DNA from: Lysobacter sp.
GTDB lineage: Bacteria; Pseudomonadota; Gammaproteobacteria; Xanthomonadales; Xanthomonadaceae
DNA length: 33,333 nucleotides
Direction: 5' to 3'
Assembly: GCA_026786005.1 (NCBI GenBank)
Contig: JAJAYW010000073.1
Coordinates: 1 to 33,333, forward strand
Part shown: positions 18,261 to 29,276 of the stretch, piece by piece
How the letters are laid out: each line of letters begins with the position of its first letter
How positions within the stretch are numbered: position 1 is the first letter of the stretch
Program-made: the position numbers and the translations under genes
Notes under the pieces: model-generated
What the model was told of the DNA's origin: nothing
What the model saw: only the letters and a program-made list of their open reading frames with translations
The model's database searches: none

Positions 18261-19712
18261 ATGCGTACTTCCCTCATGCAATTGGTCCTGGCCTGCACCC
18301 TCGGGGTGTTGGCCGCTCCCGCCGCGCTCGCGCAGCAATGTCCGCCTGCGGTCCCTGTCCAAGGCGCGCCCCTGGCCGGTCCGTTGCCGGTGTTCCCAGC
18401 CGACAACTGGTGGAACCAGGACATCAGTGCCGCGCCCGTGGATGCGGCCTCGGCCAACTTCATCACCTTCATCGGCGCCACCCGGGGCCTGCATCCCGAC
18501 TTCGGGGGCGAAGAGTCGCCCGGCAGCGTCAATACCTATGGCTTCCCGTACGCGATCGTCAACGGCGCCCAGCCCAAACTGGCCGTCACCTTCAATTACT
18601 GGGACGAGAGCGACGGCGTCAACCAAGCCAACGGGCAAGGCATTCCGTTCTATCCGATTCCTAGCCAGGCCATCACCCAGCCGCACTGGATCGAAGGCGG
18701 CCCGCCCGGCAACATCGACGCACGCAACCAGGGCGATCGCCATCTCTTGATGATTGATTGCACCAACAACCATCTGTATGAACTGGTCGCCGTCTTCTAC
18801 AGCGGCGGCCAATGGATCGCGGGGTCCGGTGCGTTCTTCGACATGAGTCGCAACGACCGCCGCCCCGAGGGCTGGACCTCCGCGGATGCCTCGGGCATGG
18901 CGATCTTTCCCGGACTCGTCCGCTATGACGAAGCCGCCAACACGGCGGTCGCCGAGATCCAACACGCCTTCCGGGTCACCGTGCGCGCGACCAATGGCTA
19001 TGTCTACCCGGCCTCGCATGTTGCCGGCTCGAACTCGAGCGCGCTGCCATTGGGTGCGCGACTGCGGCTCAAGACCAGCGTCAATGGCGCCGATCCGGCG
19101 CTGCGCACCAGCGACCCGACCGCGCGCAAGATCTCCCGGGCCATGCAGAAGTACGGCTTGATCGTGGCCGACAACGGCTCGGACATGTACATCTCGGGCA
19201 CCTTCGACACGCGCTGGAACAACGGCGTCCTCAACCCCGCCTTCTCGACCATCAAGGCCAGCGATTTCGAGGTCATCCAGCGCGGCTGGCGGCCATCCAC
19301 GCCACCGCCCCCGGCAGCACTCAATGCGGTCAGCGCCAGCCCCAACCCCGTGGCGGGCGGCGCGTCGTCCACCGGCACGGTCACGCTGACCGCGGCAGCA
19401 CCTGCCGGCGGCGCGCAGGTCGCATTGTCCAGCCCGATTTCGGCATTCGCCGTCCCGGCGAGCGTCACGGTGTCGCAGGGCGCGCAGAGCGCAACCTTCC
19501 CGATCACGACATCCTGGGTGCCAACCACGACCATGGGAACGCTCTCGGCTTCGTACAGCGGGGTGACCAGGACGACCACGTTCACGATCAAGCAGAAGTC
19601 CGGGCGGCCGGCACAGGGATTACCACCGACAACACCGACCCGGCAGATGCCCGGGCGGCCGGCACAGGGTCCGCCACCGACAACACCGACCCGGCCAACG
19701 CGTCCACAGTGA
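18261..19712 (+). CDS. Secreted protein with conserved NWWN...DRHLLMIDC domain of unknown function and a C-terminal Ig-like region; C-terminal tail probably out of frame
   Basis: Signal peptide ...GVLAAPAALAQQ; FPADNWWNQDIS...DRHLLMIDCTNNHLYELVAVF...WTSADASGMAIFPGLVRYDE...YGLIVADNGSDMYISGTFDTRWNN; C-terminal beta-sandwich-like segment, then a 17-aa tandem repeat. Confidence 0.75.
   Translation: MRTSLMQLVLACTLGVLAAPAALAQQCPPAVPVQGAPLAGPLPVFPADNWWNQDISAAPVDAASANFITFIGATRGLHPDFGGEESPGSVNTYGFPYAIVNGAQPKLAVTFNYWDESDGVNQANGQGIPFYPIPSQAITQPHWIEGGPPGNIDARNQGDRHLLMIDCTNNHLYELVAVFYSGGQWIAGSGAFFDMSRNDRRPEGWTSADASGMAIFPGLVRYDEAANTAVAEIQHAFRVTVRATNGYVYPASHVAGSNSSALPLGARLRLKTSVNGADPALRTSDPTARKISRAMQKYGLIVADNGSDMYISGTFDTRWNNGVLNPAFSTIKASDFEVIQRGWRPSTPPPPAALNAVSASPNPVAGGASSTGTVTLTAAAPAGGAQVALSSPISAFAVPASVTVSQGAQSATFPITTSWVPTTTMGTLSASYSGVTRTTTFTIKQKSGRPAQGLPPTTPTRQMPGRPAQGPPPTTPTRPTRPQ
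19601..19702. repeat. Two tandem 51-bp units
   Basis: CGGGCGGCCGGCACAGGGATTACCACCGACAACACCGACCCGGCAGATGCC followed by CGGGCGGCCGGCACAGGGTCCGCCACCGACAACACCGACCCGGCCAACGCG. Confidence 0.9.
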
Positions 19713-19970
19713 CGGCCTGCGCCTTGCACGCATAGCAGCGCGCTGGCAGGCCCGTTGGGTGGGCCCAACAAGCCCGCCCCCTCTCAGCGCCGTCACCAGC
19801 GCCACGATCGGCGATGGCCAGGCGACCGGGACGATCCTCAACAACGACTGATGAAGCCGTAACGACACCTGCCCGCTGAATCGACATCGAGCTCAGACCC
19901 ACAATAAGAATGCGGCAAGGGCAGACTGTCCGCAGGGCCACGTTCCGGCAGTTTGGTGGAGGGTTGCATC

Positions 19971-20994
19971 ATGATCACCTGGGTGATCGCCGCGGCTCTG
20001 GCTCTCCCCGCACCCATTCCCGTTTCCGTCCTCGATGCCGGGGCTCCGCGCCGCGGTTGTCAGCAAGAGCCCTTTGGACAAGCGCCGCCTGGATCTGCTG
20101 GTCGATTTCCTGATCGATGCGAAAGGCCTGGGCATGGAATACCAGTACGACGCCACGTACACGGTCGAACAAGCCTTCCGCGCCCGCAAGGCCAATTGTC
20201 TTTCCTTCACCTTGGTGTTCCTGGCGCTGGCACGCGAAGCCGGGCTGGTCGCGTACGCGCAGGAGATCGAGGAAACGCTGGCGTGGCACCAGAGTGAAAA
20301 CACCATCTACCGCATCAACCACATCAATGCCGGCATACGAGTCGACGGGCGCCGGTTCACGGTGGACGTGGGCGGGGACGCGGCGATCGCACTGCATCAC
20401 CCCAGGCCGGTTTCAGATCAGCGCGCGTTGGCGCATTACTACAACAACCGGGCTGCCGAGCTGATGGCGCAGGGCAAAGTGACGGCGGCCATGCCCTACA
20501 TGCAAACGGCGATCGAACTCGATCCGGTGTATGCCACCACCTGGAGCAATGCGGGTGTCCTGTACCTGCGCAATGGCGACCTGGTAGCGGCGGAACGCGC
20601 TTACGCCAGGGCGCTATCCCTGAATCCCTTCCATGCCGGCGCGCTGTCCAACATGGTGGGGTTGTACAAGCGCACCGGGGAGCGCACGCACGAAGCGGAT
20701 TTCCACCGGCGGTTGGAAAAGGTGCAGCGGAAGGATCCCTTCCATCAGTTCCTGCTGGCGGTGGACTACGAAAAACACGGCGACTACAGGCGCGCCGCAA
20801 GCCATTACCAGCGGGCCATCCGGCTCCATGGCACGGAACACCGTTTCCATTTCGGCCTGGCCCGCGCCTATCTGCAATTAGGCGACACCCGTCGCGCCGG
20901 CCTGGCACTGGCCCGCGCCCATGCACTCAGCGACGACGGCACGCGTGATCTTTACCAAGCGAAGCTCGATCGCCTGCAGCGGGAGTCGCAATAG
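19971..20994 (+). pseudogene. Transglutaminase-like/TPR protein, apparently frameshifted at a GGGG run (20040-20043); alternative intact start at ATG 20035
   Basis: Frame 3 signal peptide MITWVIAAALALPAPIPVSVLDAG, then frame 1 LRAAVVSKSPLDKRRLDLLVDFLIDAKGLGMEYQYDATYTVEQAFRARKANCLSFTLVFLALAREAGL (transglutaminase-like Cys), H (NHINAGI), D (VDVGG), then TPRs. Confidence 0.75.
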
Positions 20995-21101
20995 CGGCTC
21001 GCGGGGATTTCGAAACGTCTGATCGTATTGTGTTTGGCGGCCGATTCTTGCGCGCGACTGTTTTTGTATTGCGATCGCATGCCATCGAGCCTTGAGAGTC
21101 C

Positions 21102-21130
21102 GTAGGGCGGGCTCAAGCCGCCTTACGCAA
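21102..21130. repeat. GTAGGGCGGGCT REP-like palindrome
   Basis: GTAGGGCGGGCTCAAGCCGCCTTACGCAA between two convergent gene ends. Confidence 0.75.
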
Positions 21131-21131
21131 G

Positions 21132-22052
21132 TTATCGGTGCCCCAACGCGAAATCGATGCCCGCGCGCACCGCCGCCACCTGCGCGGCGTTGCATTGCTC
21201 GGCCGTGGCGCGCGGGCTGTCGGGGTAGAGCTCGGTGGTCGTCTTGTAGAGCGCGTCTGTCATGCCCGCACACAGCCCGAGCTCACGGAACGCGTACTCG
21301 ATGACGCCCGGCGCGACCACGGGCGAGCCGATGATTTCGCCGTTCTCGTCGGCCGGGGCGATGTGGGTCACCTTCGCAACGGCGGCGATCATCGCCTGCT
21401 GGAATTCTGGCTGCGGGTTGGCGCTGTCGTCCACCAGGTAGAAGCCATCGGGAATTGCGCCGGGCTCGTAAGGGTTGCCATCGCGCGCGGCCAGCGCAGG
21501 ACGGAACTCGGTCTCGTCGGTATCGGTGGTCTCGTGCAGGTCGATGTGCACCAGCACGCGATCGCGCAGCGGCGCGACCAGGCGCATGAGCGCTGCCGAC
21601 TCCGGCGCCGGGCTGTCGTCGCGGAACGAACGGTTCGGATCGATCGCGTCGGGATTCCAGCGATGCACCCGTTCATAGGCCCATGGACTGACGCATGGCG
21701 CGACCAGCAGGTTGGCCCGACCGTCATAGCTCGCTGCATGTTCCTCGACGAACCGCAGCGCGCCGTGCACGCCGCTCGTTTCGTAGCCATGCACGCCGCC
21801 TGTCACCAACACGATGGGCAAATCGTCGAGCCAATCGCGGCTTCTGATCGCAAACAGTGGATAGGTGCCGGCGTCATGTTGCAGGCGGCCGTACTCGACC
21901 ACGTCGAAGCGCGAACGCAGTCGCCCGATGACGCTGAGCACGTCCGCCTCGTAGCTGCGCTTGCGGGTCTGTCTCGATCGCCAGGCAGAGACTTCGGCGG
22001 CGCCCCACGGAAGCCCGGGAGTGCCGATTGGATAAGGTGCGTCGATTGTCAT
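21132..22052 (-). CDS. M14-family metallocarboxypeptidase / succinylglutamate desuccinylase-like
   Basis: VLVTGGVHGYETSGVHGALRFVEEH (HxxE) ... HIDLHETTDTDETEF (His ligand and downstream Glu) ... VSPWAYERVHRWNPDAIDPNRSF. Confidence 0.85.
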   Translation of the reverse strand: MTIDAPYPIGTPGLPWGAAEVSAWRSRQTRKRSYEADVLSVIGRLRSRFDVVEYGRLQHDAGTYPLFAIRSRDWLDDLPIVLVTGGVHGYETSGVHGALRFVEEHAASYDGRANLLVAPCVSPWAYERVHRWNPDAIDPNRSFRDDSPAPESAALMRLVAPLRDRVLVHIDLHETTDTDETEFRPALAARDGNPYEPGAIPDGFYLVDDSANPQPEFQQAMIAAVAKVTHIAPADENGEIIGSPVVAPGVIEYAFRELGLCAGMTDALYKTTTELYPDSPRATAEQCNAAQVAAVRAGIDFALGHR

Positions 22053-22094
22053 GAAGTCGCTCGCCTTGCGGTGGCATCACGGAAAACAAAGACA

Positions 22095-23240
22095 CTACAG
22101 CGAGGAATCGTCGGTGGCACCCATGACCGGTGCCGATGCAGGCGTCCGCTGGCTAATCCCACCAACGCTGGGGGACGCGTTGCGCCGGCTCCAGACTTCC
22201 AGCAGCAAGCGCGTGATGGCGAAGATCAGCGGACCCAGGATCAGGCCCGACGAACCAAACAGGATCAGCCCGCCAACGATCGAAACAAATGCAATGACGG
22301 TGTGCATCTTCAGCCGCCTCCCCACCAGCATCGGGTACAGCAGGTTGTCGATGCCGCCGACGACGATACCGCCCCACAGCGCCAACAGCAGCGCCTTCCC
22401 GCCGCTGCCATCCAGCAACAGGAAGATCGCGGCCGGTATCCAGACGATGAAGGCGCCCAGCACCGGCACCACGGCCAGCAGCCCCATCACGATGCCCCAG
22501 AGCAGTGGCGCCGGCAGGCCAAGCCACCAGAACATCAATCCACCCAGCGTCCCTTGCACCACTGCCACGGCCAGCGTGCCGTAGACCGTCGCGTGCACCG
22601 TGTCGCCCACATCAGCGAACAGCCGGCTCATGTCCGTTTCGGACAACGGCAAGAGCGACCGGAGCAAACGGAGGATCGCGCGCCGGTCGCGCAGGAAATA
22701 GAACAGCATGTAGAAGGTCAGCACGACGCCGATCAGCTGCAACACCGATTCGCGGGCCAGCGACGCGGCGGTATTGGTCAGCCACGCGGTCACGTTGTTG
22801 ACCATGCCGGGCAGGTCGAACTGCCGCTCGATCCAGTGGCCTGCCGGCGCGAGCAGCGGATAGGCCTCGAGGTTGCGCCGCCATTGCCCGGAGTCGACCA
22901 GCGCGGTGATCGTTTCCGCGCCGCTGATCGCTTCACTGATGAGACGATCCCCGATGAAGGTCGCTGGCAACACCACGATCACCGCCACAATCAGCACATT
23001 GATCGTGGCGGCCACGCTGGGGTACTTCAATTTCGCCTCGAGCCAGCGCTGCGCTGGCGCGAACAGAACGGCCAGCGCCAAGGCCCACGCCAGCGCCGGA
23101 AGAAAGGGTGATGCCAACCGGTAACAGAGATAGAGCCCGCCAAGGGTCAGCGCCATCAACACCAGCGCATGCATCTGGCTGCTGGAACCCCAGCCGTTGG
23201 CAACGGGGGCGGACGCTGGTGTGGCTTCGGGATCGGTCAT
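22095..23240 (-). CDS. AI-2E family transporter (PerM/DUF20-like permease)
   Basis: Eight-helix permease; VVQGTLGGLMFWWLGLPAPLLWGIVMGLLAVVPVLGAFIVWIPAAIFLLL typical of the family. Confidence 0.9.
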   Translation of the reverse strand: MTDPEATPASAPVANGWGSSSQMHALVLMALTLGGLYLCYRLASPFLPALAWALALAVLFAPAQRWLEAKLKYPSVAATINVLIVAVIVVLPATFIGDRLISEAISGAETITALVDSGQWRRNLEAYPLLAPAGHWIERQFDLPGMVNNVTAWLTNTAASLARESVLQLIGVVLTFYMLFYFLRDRRAILRLLRSLLPLSETDMSRLFADVGDTVHATVYGTLAVAVVQGTLGGLMFWWLGLPAPLLWGIVMGLLAVVPVLGAFIVWIPAAIFLLLDGSGGKALLLALWGGIVVGGIDNLLYPMLVGRRLKMHTVIAFVSIVGGLILFGSSGLILGPLIFAITRLLLEVWSRRNASPSVGGISQRTPASAPVMGATDDSSL

Positions 23241-23474
23241 GGTTGCACTGACTCGGACGTGGATCGTGAGCGCATTCGCCCATGCATCGTACGGGTTCTA
23301 AAAAGTGGGCAGGTTCATTTCTGCACGCGCGGCAGGAGTCACGTCGCGAGACGGCCAAGGTCATTGGACAAATGAAGCTGGCCCTTTTTCTCCCCGTTGT
23401 TCGCGGCCGCTGCAGCCCGGTCCTGGCGTTGTTCCGGACGCCTGTACCCGATCACTGACGCCTGGAGGCGTGCC

Positions 23475-24116
23475 ATGGCCGACCAAGTTCGTTTTAGCCG
23501 CCGCACCGCGCTGCAAGCCGCCATGGGCGGTCTGGCCTTGTCCGTCACCGCGGCGTTGCCGGCCGCCACGCCCACGCAGACCGCAGGTCCTTTCTTCCCC
23601 AAACACGACCAGGCCGACAAGGACCTGGACCTGACCCGTATCGAAGGTCACGCCAAGACCGCACGGGGCGAGGTGATCGTGGTCGAGGGCCGGGTACTCG
23701 ACGAGCAGGGCCAGCCCGTGGCCGAAGCCCTCGTCGATGTCTGGCAGGCGAACATGCACGGCCGCTACGCGCACGAGGCTGATACCAGTACCGCGCCGCT
23801 CGACCCCGACTTCCAGGGTTGGGCGCGCCTGCGCACCGACGCCGACGGGCGCTTCCGCGTGCGCACCATCAAGCCGGGCGCCTATCCGGTACAGGCCAAC
23901 TGGTCGCGGCCGCCGCATATCCACTTCAAGGTGGCGCGGCGCGGCTTCCATGAACTGACCACGCAGATGTACTTCGCCGGCGATGCACTCAACGACATCG
24001 ACCGCTTGCTGCTGGCGGTTCCCGAGGCCGATCGTCCGAAGCTGGTGGTGGCCTTCACTGACGGCGTCGAGGGTGCAAAGGCGGGCACGTTCGAGATCGT
24101 GTTGCGGCGTGCGTGA
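23475..24116 (+). CDS. Tat-exported intradiol ring-cleavage dioxygenase (protocatechuate 3,4-dioxygenase-like)
   Basis: Tat-like SRRTALQAAMGGLALS; TQTAGPFFP; DVWQANMHGRYAH; PGAYPVQANWSRPPHIHFKV: Tyr/Tyr/His Fe(III)-ligand motifs. Confidence 0.87.
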   Translation: MADQVRFSRRTALQAAMGGLALSVTAALPAATPTQTAGPFFPKHDQADKDLDLTRIEGHAKTARGEVIVVEGRVLDEQGQPVAEALVDVWQANMHGRYAHEADTSTAPLDPDFQGWARLRTDADGRFRVRTIKPGAYPVQANWSRPPHIHFKVARRGFHELTTQMYFAGDALNDIDRLLLAVPEADRPKLVVAFTDGVEGAKAGTFEIVLRRA

Positions 24117-24128
24117 GGGAACGCAATC

Positions 24129-24196
24129 GGTGGGCCAGGACCCACCCTACGACGATGCGTGAGTGTGTAGGGCGGCCTCAAGCCCGCCTTGTGCGG
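24129..24196. repeat. Two REP-like palindromes in opposite orientation (BIME-like)
   Basis: GGTGGGCCAGGACCCACCCTAC (24129-24150, reverse orientation) and GTAGGGCGGCCTCAAGCCCGCC (24167-24188). Confidence 0.75.
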
Positions 24197-24409
24197 GTTG
24201 ACGATAGAGGATGGCTATCGCTCCAATCCAAACATTCGACTGTCTCCATGGTCCGCCGCGGTTTAAGTTGTAGAGGTCGACAACCTTGCAGCTGCTGCCG
24301 ATGGAGCGCGCTGAGCCGCGTGCCTGAGGTCTGACACCTTGGTCTATTGCCGGGTCACCGATTGGACACTCAAGCGTATGGCCCACCGCCATGCGTACCA
24401 TCGCATTGA

Positions 24410-26659
<2,250 letters not shown>

Positions 26660-26672
26660 AGCTCACCACATG

Positions 26673-26693
26673 GGCGGGCGCAAGCCCGCCTTT
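26673..26693 (+). terminator. REP-like GC hairpin followed by TTT, downstream of katG
   Basis: GGCGGGC-GCAA-GCCCGCC-TTT starting 13 nt after the katG stop. Confidence 0.6.
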
Positions 26694-26739
26694 CGCGGTT
26701 AAGTGAGATCATGCGCTCGCATTCGATGCCTGCCAGACC

Positions 26740-27249
26740 ATGTCCGCCTCCCCTGCACGCCATGCCGACGATCCTGCAAGCCGCATCCTTGCCACGCTGG
26801 AAAAGGATGGCGTGCACGCTGCACTTCGCCTGCTGAACGAGCGCGCGCCGCACCGCTTCACCGGTATCTATCGCTACGACGGCGACATGTTGCGCAACGT
26901 CATCCTGTTTGACGTGCACGACCCGCATCTGCGGCGTGGCGGTGACATCCCCATGCAGCACTCGTACTGCGCGCTGTTGCAGGACAGCGATGCTCGAACA
27001 CTCGAGTTCGATGATCCGCGCAGCCATCCGCCATCGGTGGCGCGCTCGCACCTCACGCCGGTCGTGTCCTATTGCGGCGTGGTGCTGGTCGATGCTGCAG
27101 GCCAGCCGTTCGGCTCGCTATGCCATTACGATCTCAATCCCTGCCAGCCACGCACCAGCGACCTGGCCATGCTGCGATCACTCGCGCCGCAGTTCGCGTC
27201 GGCCGCGATTGCGATGGAAATGGCAGAAATCGGGGGTAGCCCAGTTTAA
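26740..27249 (+). CDS. GAF domain-containing protein
   Basis: ALRLLNERAPHRFTGIYRYDGDMLRNVILFD...MQHSYCALLQDSD...VSYCGVVLVDAAGQPFGSLCHYDLNP...DLAMLRSLAPQFASAA. Confidence 0.78.
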   Translation: MSASPARHADDPASRILATLEKDGVHAALRLLNERAPHRFTGIYRYDGDMLRNVILFDVHDPHLRRGGDIPMQHSYCALLQDSDARTLEFDDPRSHPPSVARSHLTPVVSYCGVVLVDAAGQPFGSLCHYDLNPCQPRTSDLAMLRSLAPQFASAAIAMEMAEIGGSPV

Positions 27250-27517
27250 TTTTCCGGGACCCCTTGACGTCATATTTACGCGCCGCCAATGGCCATGCAA
27301 CGCACCATCGCGCAGATGCTCGATTCGATACTCGCAAGCCGAATAAAGGGCCAAGTTGATTTATCGAAAGCCTGATAAATGAACCTCACTTTTTTTGCGG
27401 CGATGGAAGGGGGTCAGATACGTTGCGACGGTCAGCCCGTCCGGCCGGCACCGATCAACATGCAGTCGAGACGTTCGTCCGACGCATGCATGCGGCAGCT
27501 TCCGGGGCGGCGACACT

Positions 27518-28285
27518 TCAACGGTATTCGGGATTGGGATGGTCGAAGCGGCAACCCGCATCCCAGGCGGTGCGTTGGTTGCCGTGCGCAGGGATGCCAC
27601 CGGCGTCCTTGAGCAAACGCGCCAGGTGCATCAGGTTCCACGCCATGAACGTGGTGTTGCGCTGGGTGAAGTCGTTGTCGTAACCGATGCCGTCGTCGCC
27701 GTACGAGGGGCCCGGCCCGGCTTCACCGATCCAGCCGGTGTCGGCCTGCGGCGGGATCGTGTAGCCGATGTGCTGCAGCGCGTACAGCAGGCTCATCGAG
27801 CAGTGCTTGAGGCCATCCTCGTTGCCTGTCACCAGCGCGCCACCCACGCGGCCGTAATACACGTACTGGCCGGCGTCGTTGGTCTTGCCGGATTCGGCGT
27901 ACAGCCGCTCGATCACCCGTCGGCACACCGAACTTTCCTCGCCGAGCCAGATCGGCGTGCACAGCACCAGGATGTCGGCGCCCATCACCTGCTTGCACAG
28001 CTGCGGCCAGTCGTCGCGATCGAAACCATGCTCGGTCATGTCGGGCTGCACGCCGGGCGCGAGGTCGAGGTCGACCGGACGCACCATGTCGACATGCACC
28101 TGGTTGGCGCGCATGACTTCGGCGGCGACATGGATCAGGCGTTCGGTGTGCGAGGGTTCGCTGTGCTTGCCCTCGCCGCTGCGCTTGAGCGTGCAGTTGA
28201 GGAACAGAGCGCGCAGGTCGTCGTAGCGCGCCGGCGGCCGTGGCGGCGATGGCGATCCAGAGGCCGATGGTGCCTTGCCCGTCAT
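27518..28285 (-). CDS. Flavodoxin-fold NAD(P)H-dependent FMN reductase-like protein, third gene of the egtBD operon
   Basis: RALFLNCTLKRSGEGKHSEPSHTERLIHVAAEVM...ADILVLCTPIWLGEESSVCRRVIERLYAESG...GGALVTGNEDG; starts 13 nt after egtD. Confidence 0.85.
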   Translation of the reverse strand: MTGKAPSASGSPSPPRPPARYDDLRALFLNCTLKRSGEGKHSEPSHTERLIHVAAEVMRANQVHVDMVRPVDLDLAPGVQPDMTEHGFDRDDWPQLCKQVMGADILVLCTPIWLGEESSVCRRVIERLYAESGKTNDAGQYVYYGRVGGALVTGNEDGLKHCSMSLLYALQHIGYTIPPQADTGWIGEAGPGPSYGDDGIGYDNDFTQRNTTFMAWNLMHLARLLKDAGGIPAHGNQRTAWDAGCRFDHPNPEYR

Positions 28286-28298
28286 GGCCACTGCACCA

Positions 28299-29276
28299 TC
28301 ACCGCGGTTCCAGCATGCGCAAGCCGAACCAGTCGCGCGGGTCGTTCCAGCCATCGACCACTTTGAGGTCGGCGCTGGCCACCAGCTGCTCGAAGCCGGC
28401 ATCGGTGTACTTGTGACTGTATTCCACCAGCATCGCCTCGGCGGCGGCGAAGTGGAAACGCTGGCCGGCGACGGTGACCTCCTGCGCGCGCTGGCTCACC
28501 AGGAACGTCTCGATGCGGCCACGCTCGCGCGCAAACACCGCACGGTGGCGGAAGCCGTCGAGATCGAAGTCACTGCCGATCTCGCGGTTGAGTCGTGCCA
28601 GCAGGTTGAGGGTGAACTGCGCTGTGACGCCCGCGTTGTCGTTGTATGCGGCCTCCAGCGTGGCGGTGTCCTTGTCCAGGTCGATGCCGATCAACGCCTG
28701 GCCGCGCCGGCCCATCGTCGCGTGCATCGCGCGCAGCAGCACGACCGATTCGTGGTGGGTGAAATTGCCCAAGGTCGAGCCGGGGAAGAACATCTGGATA
28801 TGGCGCGGTTCGCGCGCGGGTTCCGGCAGTTCGACCGGCCGGGTGAAGTCGGCGCACACCGGCAGCATCTCGATCTTCGGGAACAATTGCGCCAGTCGCG
28901 CGGTGCTGGCGAGCACGGTGCTGCGCGAGATCTCGATCGGAGTGTAGGCGACCGGATCGTGCAGGCATTCCAGCAATTGCTCGGTCTTGCGGCCGCTGCC
29001 GCTGCCGTATTCGACCACGTGCGCCTGCGGGCCGATCGCGTAGGCGATGTCGGCCATGCGCGACTCCAGCAACGCCATCTCGACGCGGGTCAGGTAGTAC
29101 TCGGGCTGGCGGGTGATCGTCTCGAACAGCTGCGACCCACGTTCGTCGTAGAAATACTTCGACGGCAGCTGCTTGGGTGACATCGCCAGTCCGGCGAGCG
29201 CGTCCCGGGTGATGTCGCCCGGGGTCGGGCGCAGGTCGGTGAGCGAGGCTTCGGTGCGGGCGAGGACAGCGTTCAT
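28299..29276 (-). CDS. egtD: L-histidine N(alpha)-methyltransferase
   Basis: LPSKYFYDERGSQLFETITRQPEYYLTRVEMALLESR...VEYGSGSGRKTEQLL...MFFPGSTLGNFTHHESVVLLRAM...GIDLDKDTATLEAAYND; ATGA overlap with egtB. Confidence 0.95.
   Translation of the reverse strand: MNAVLARTEASLTDLRPTPGDITRDALAGLAMSPKQLPSKYFYDERGSQLFETITRQPEYYLTRVEMALLESRMADIAYAIGPQAHVVEYGSGSGRKTEQLLECLHDPVAYTPIEISRSTVLASTARLAQLFPKIEMLPVCADFTRPVELPEPAREPRHIQMFFPGSTLGNFTHHESVVLLRAMHATMGRRGQALIGIDLDKDTATLEAAYNDNAGVTAQFTLNLLARLNREIGSDFDLDGFRHRAVFARERGRIETFLVSQRAQEVTVAGQRFHFAAAEAMLVEYSHKYTDAGFEQLVASADLKVVDGWNDPRDWFGLRMLEPR

Noticed and set aside
21138-23111. 657-aa + strand ORF
   Set aside because: Antisense to the M14 peptidase and AI-2E permease; H/Q/R-rich shadow translation.
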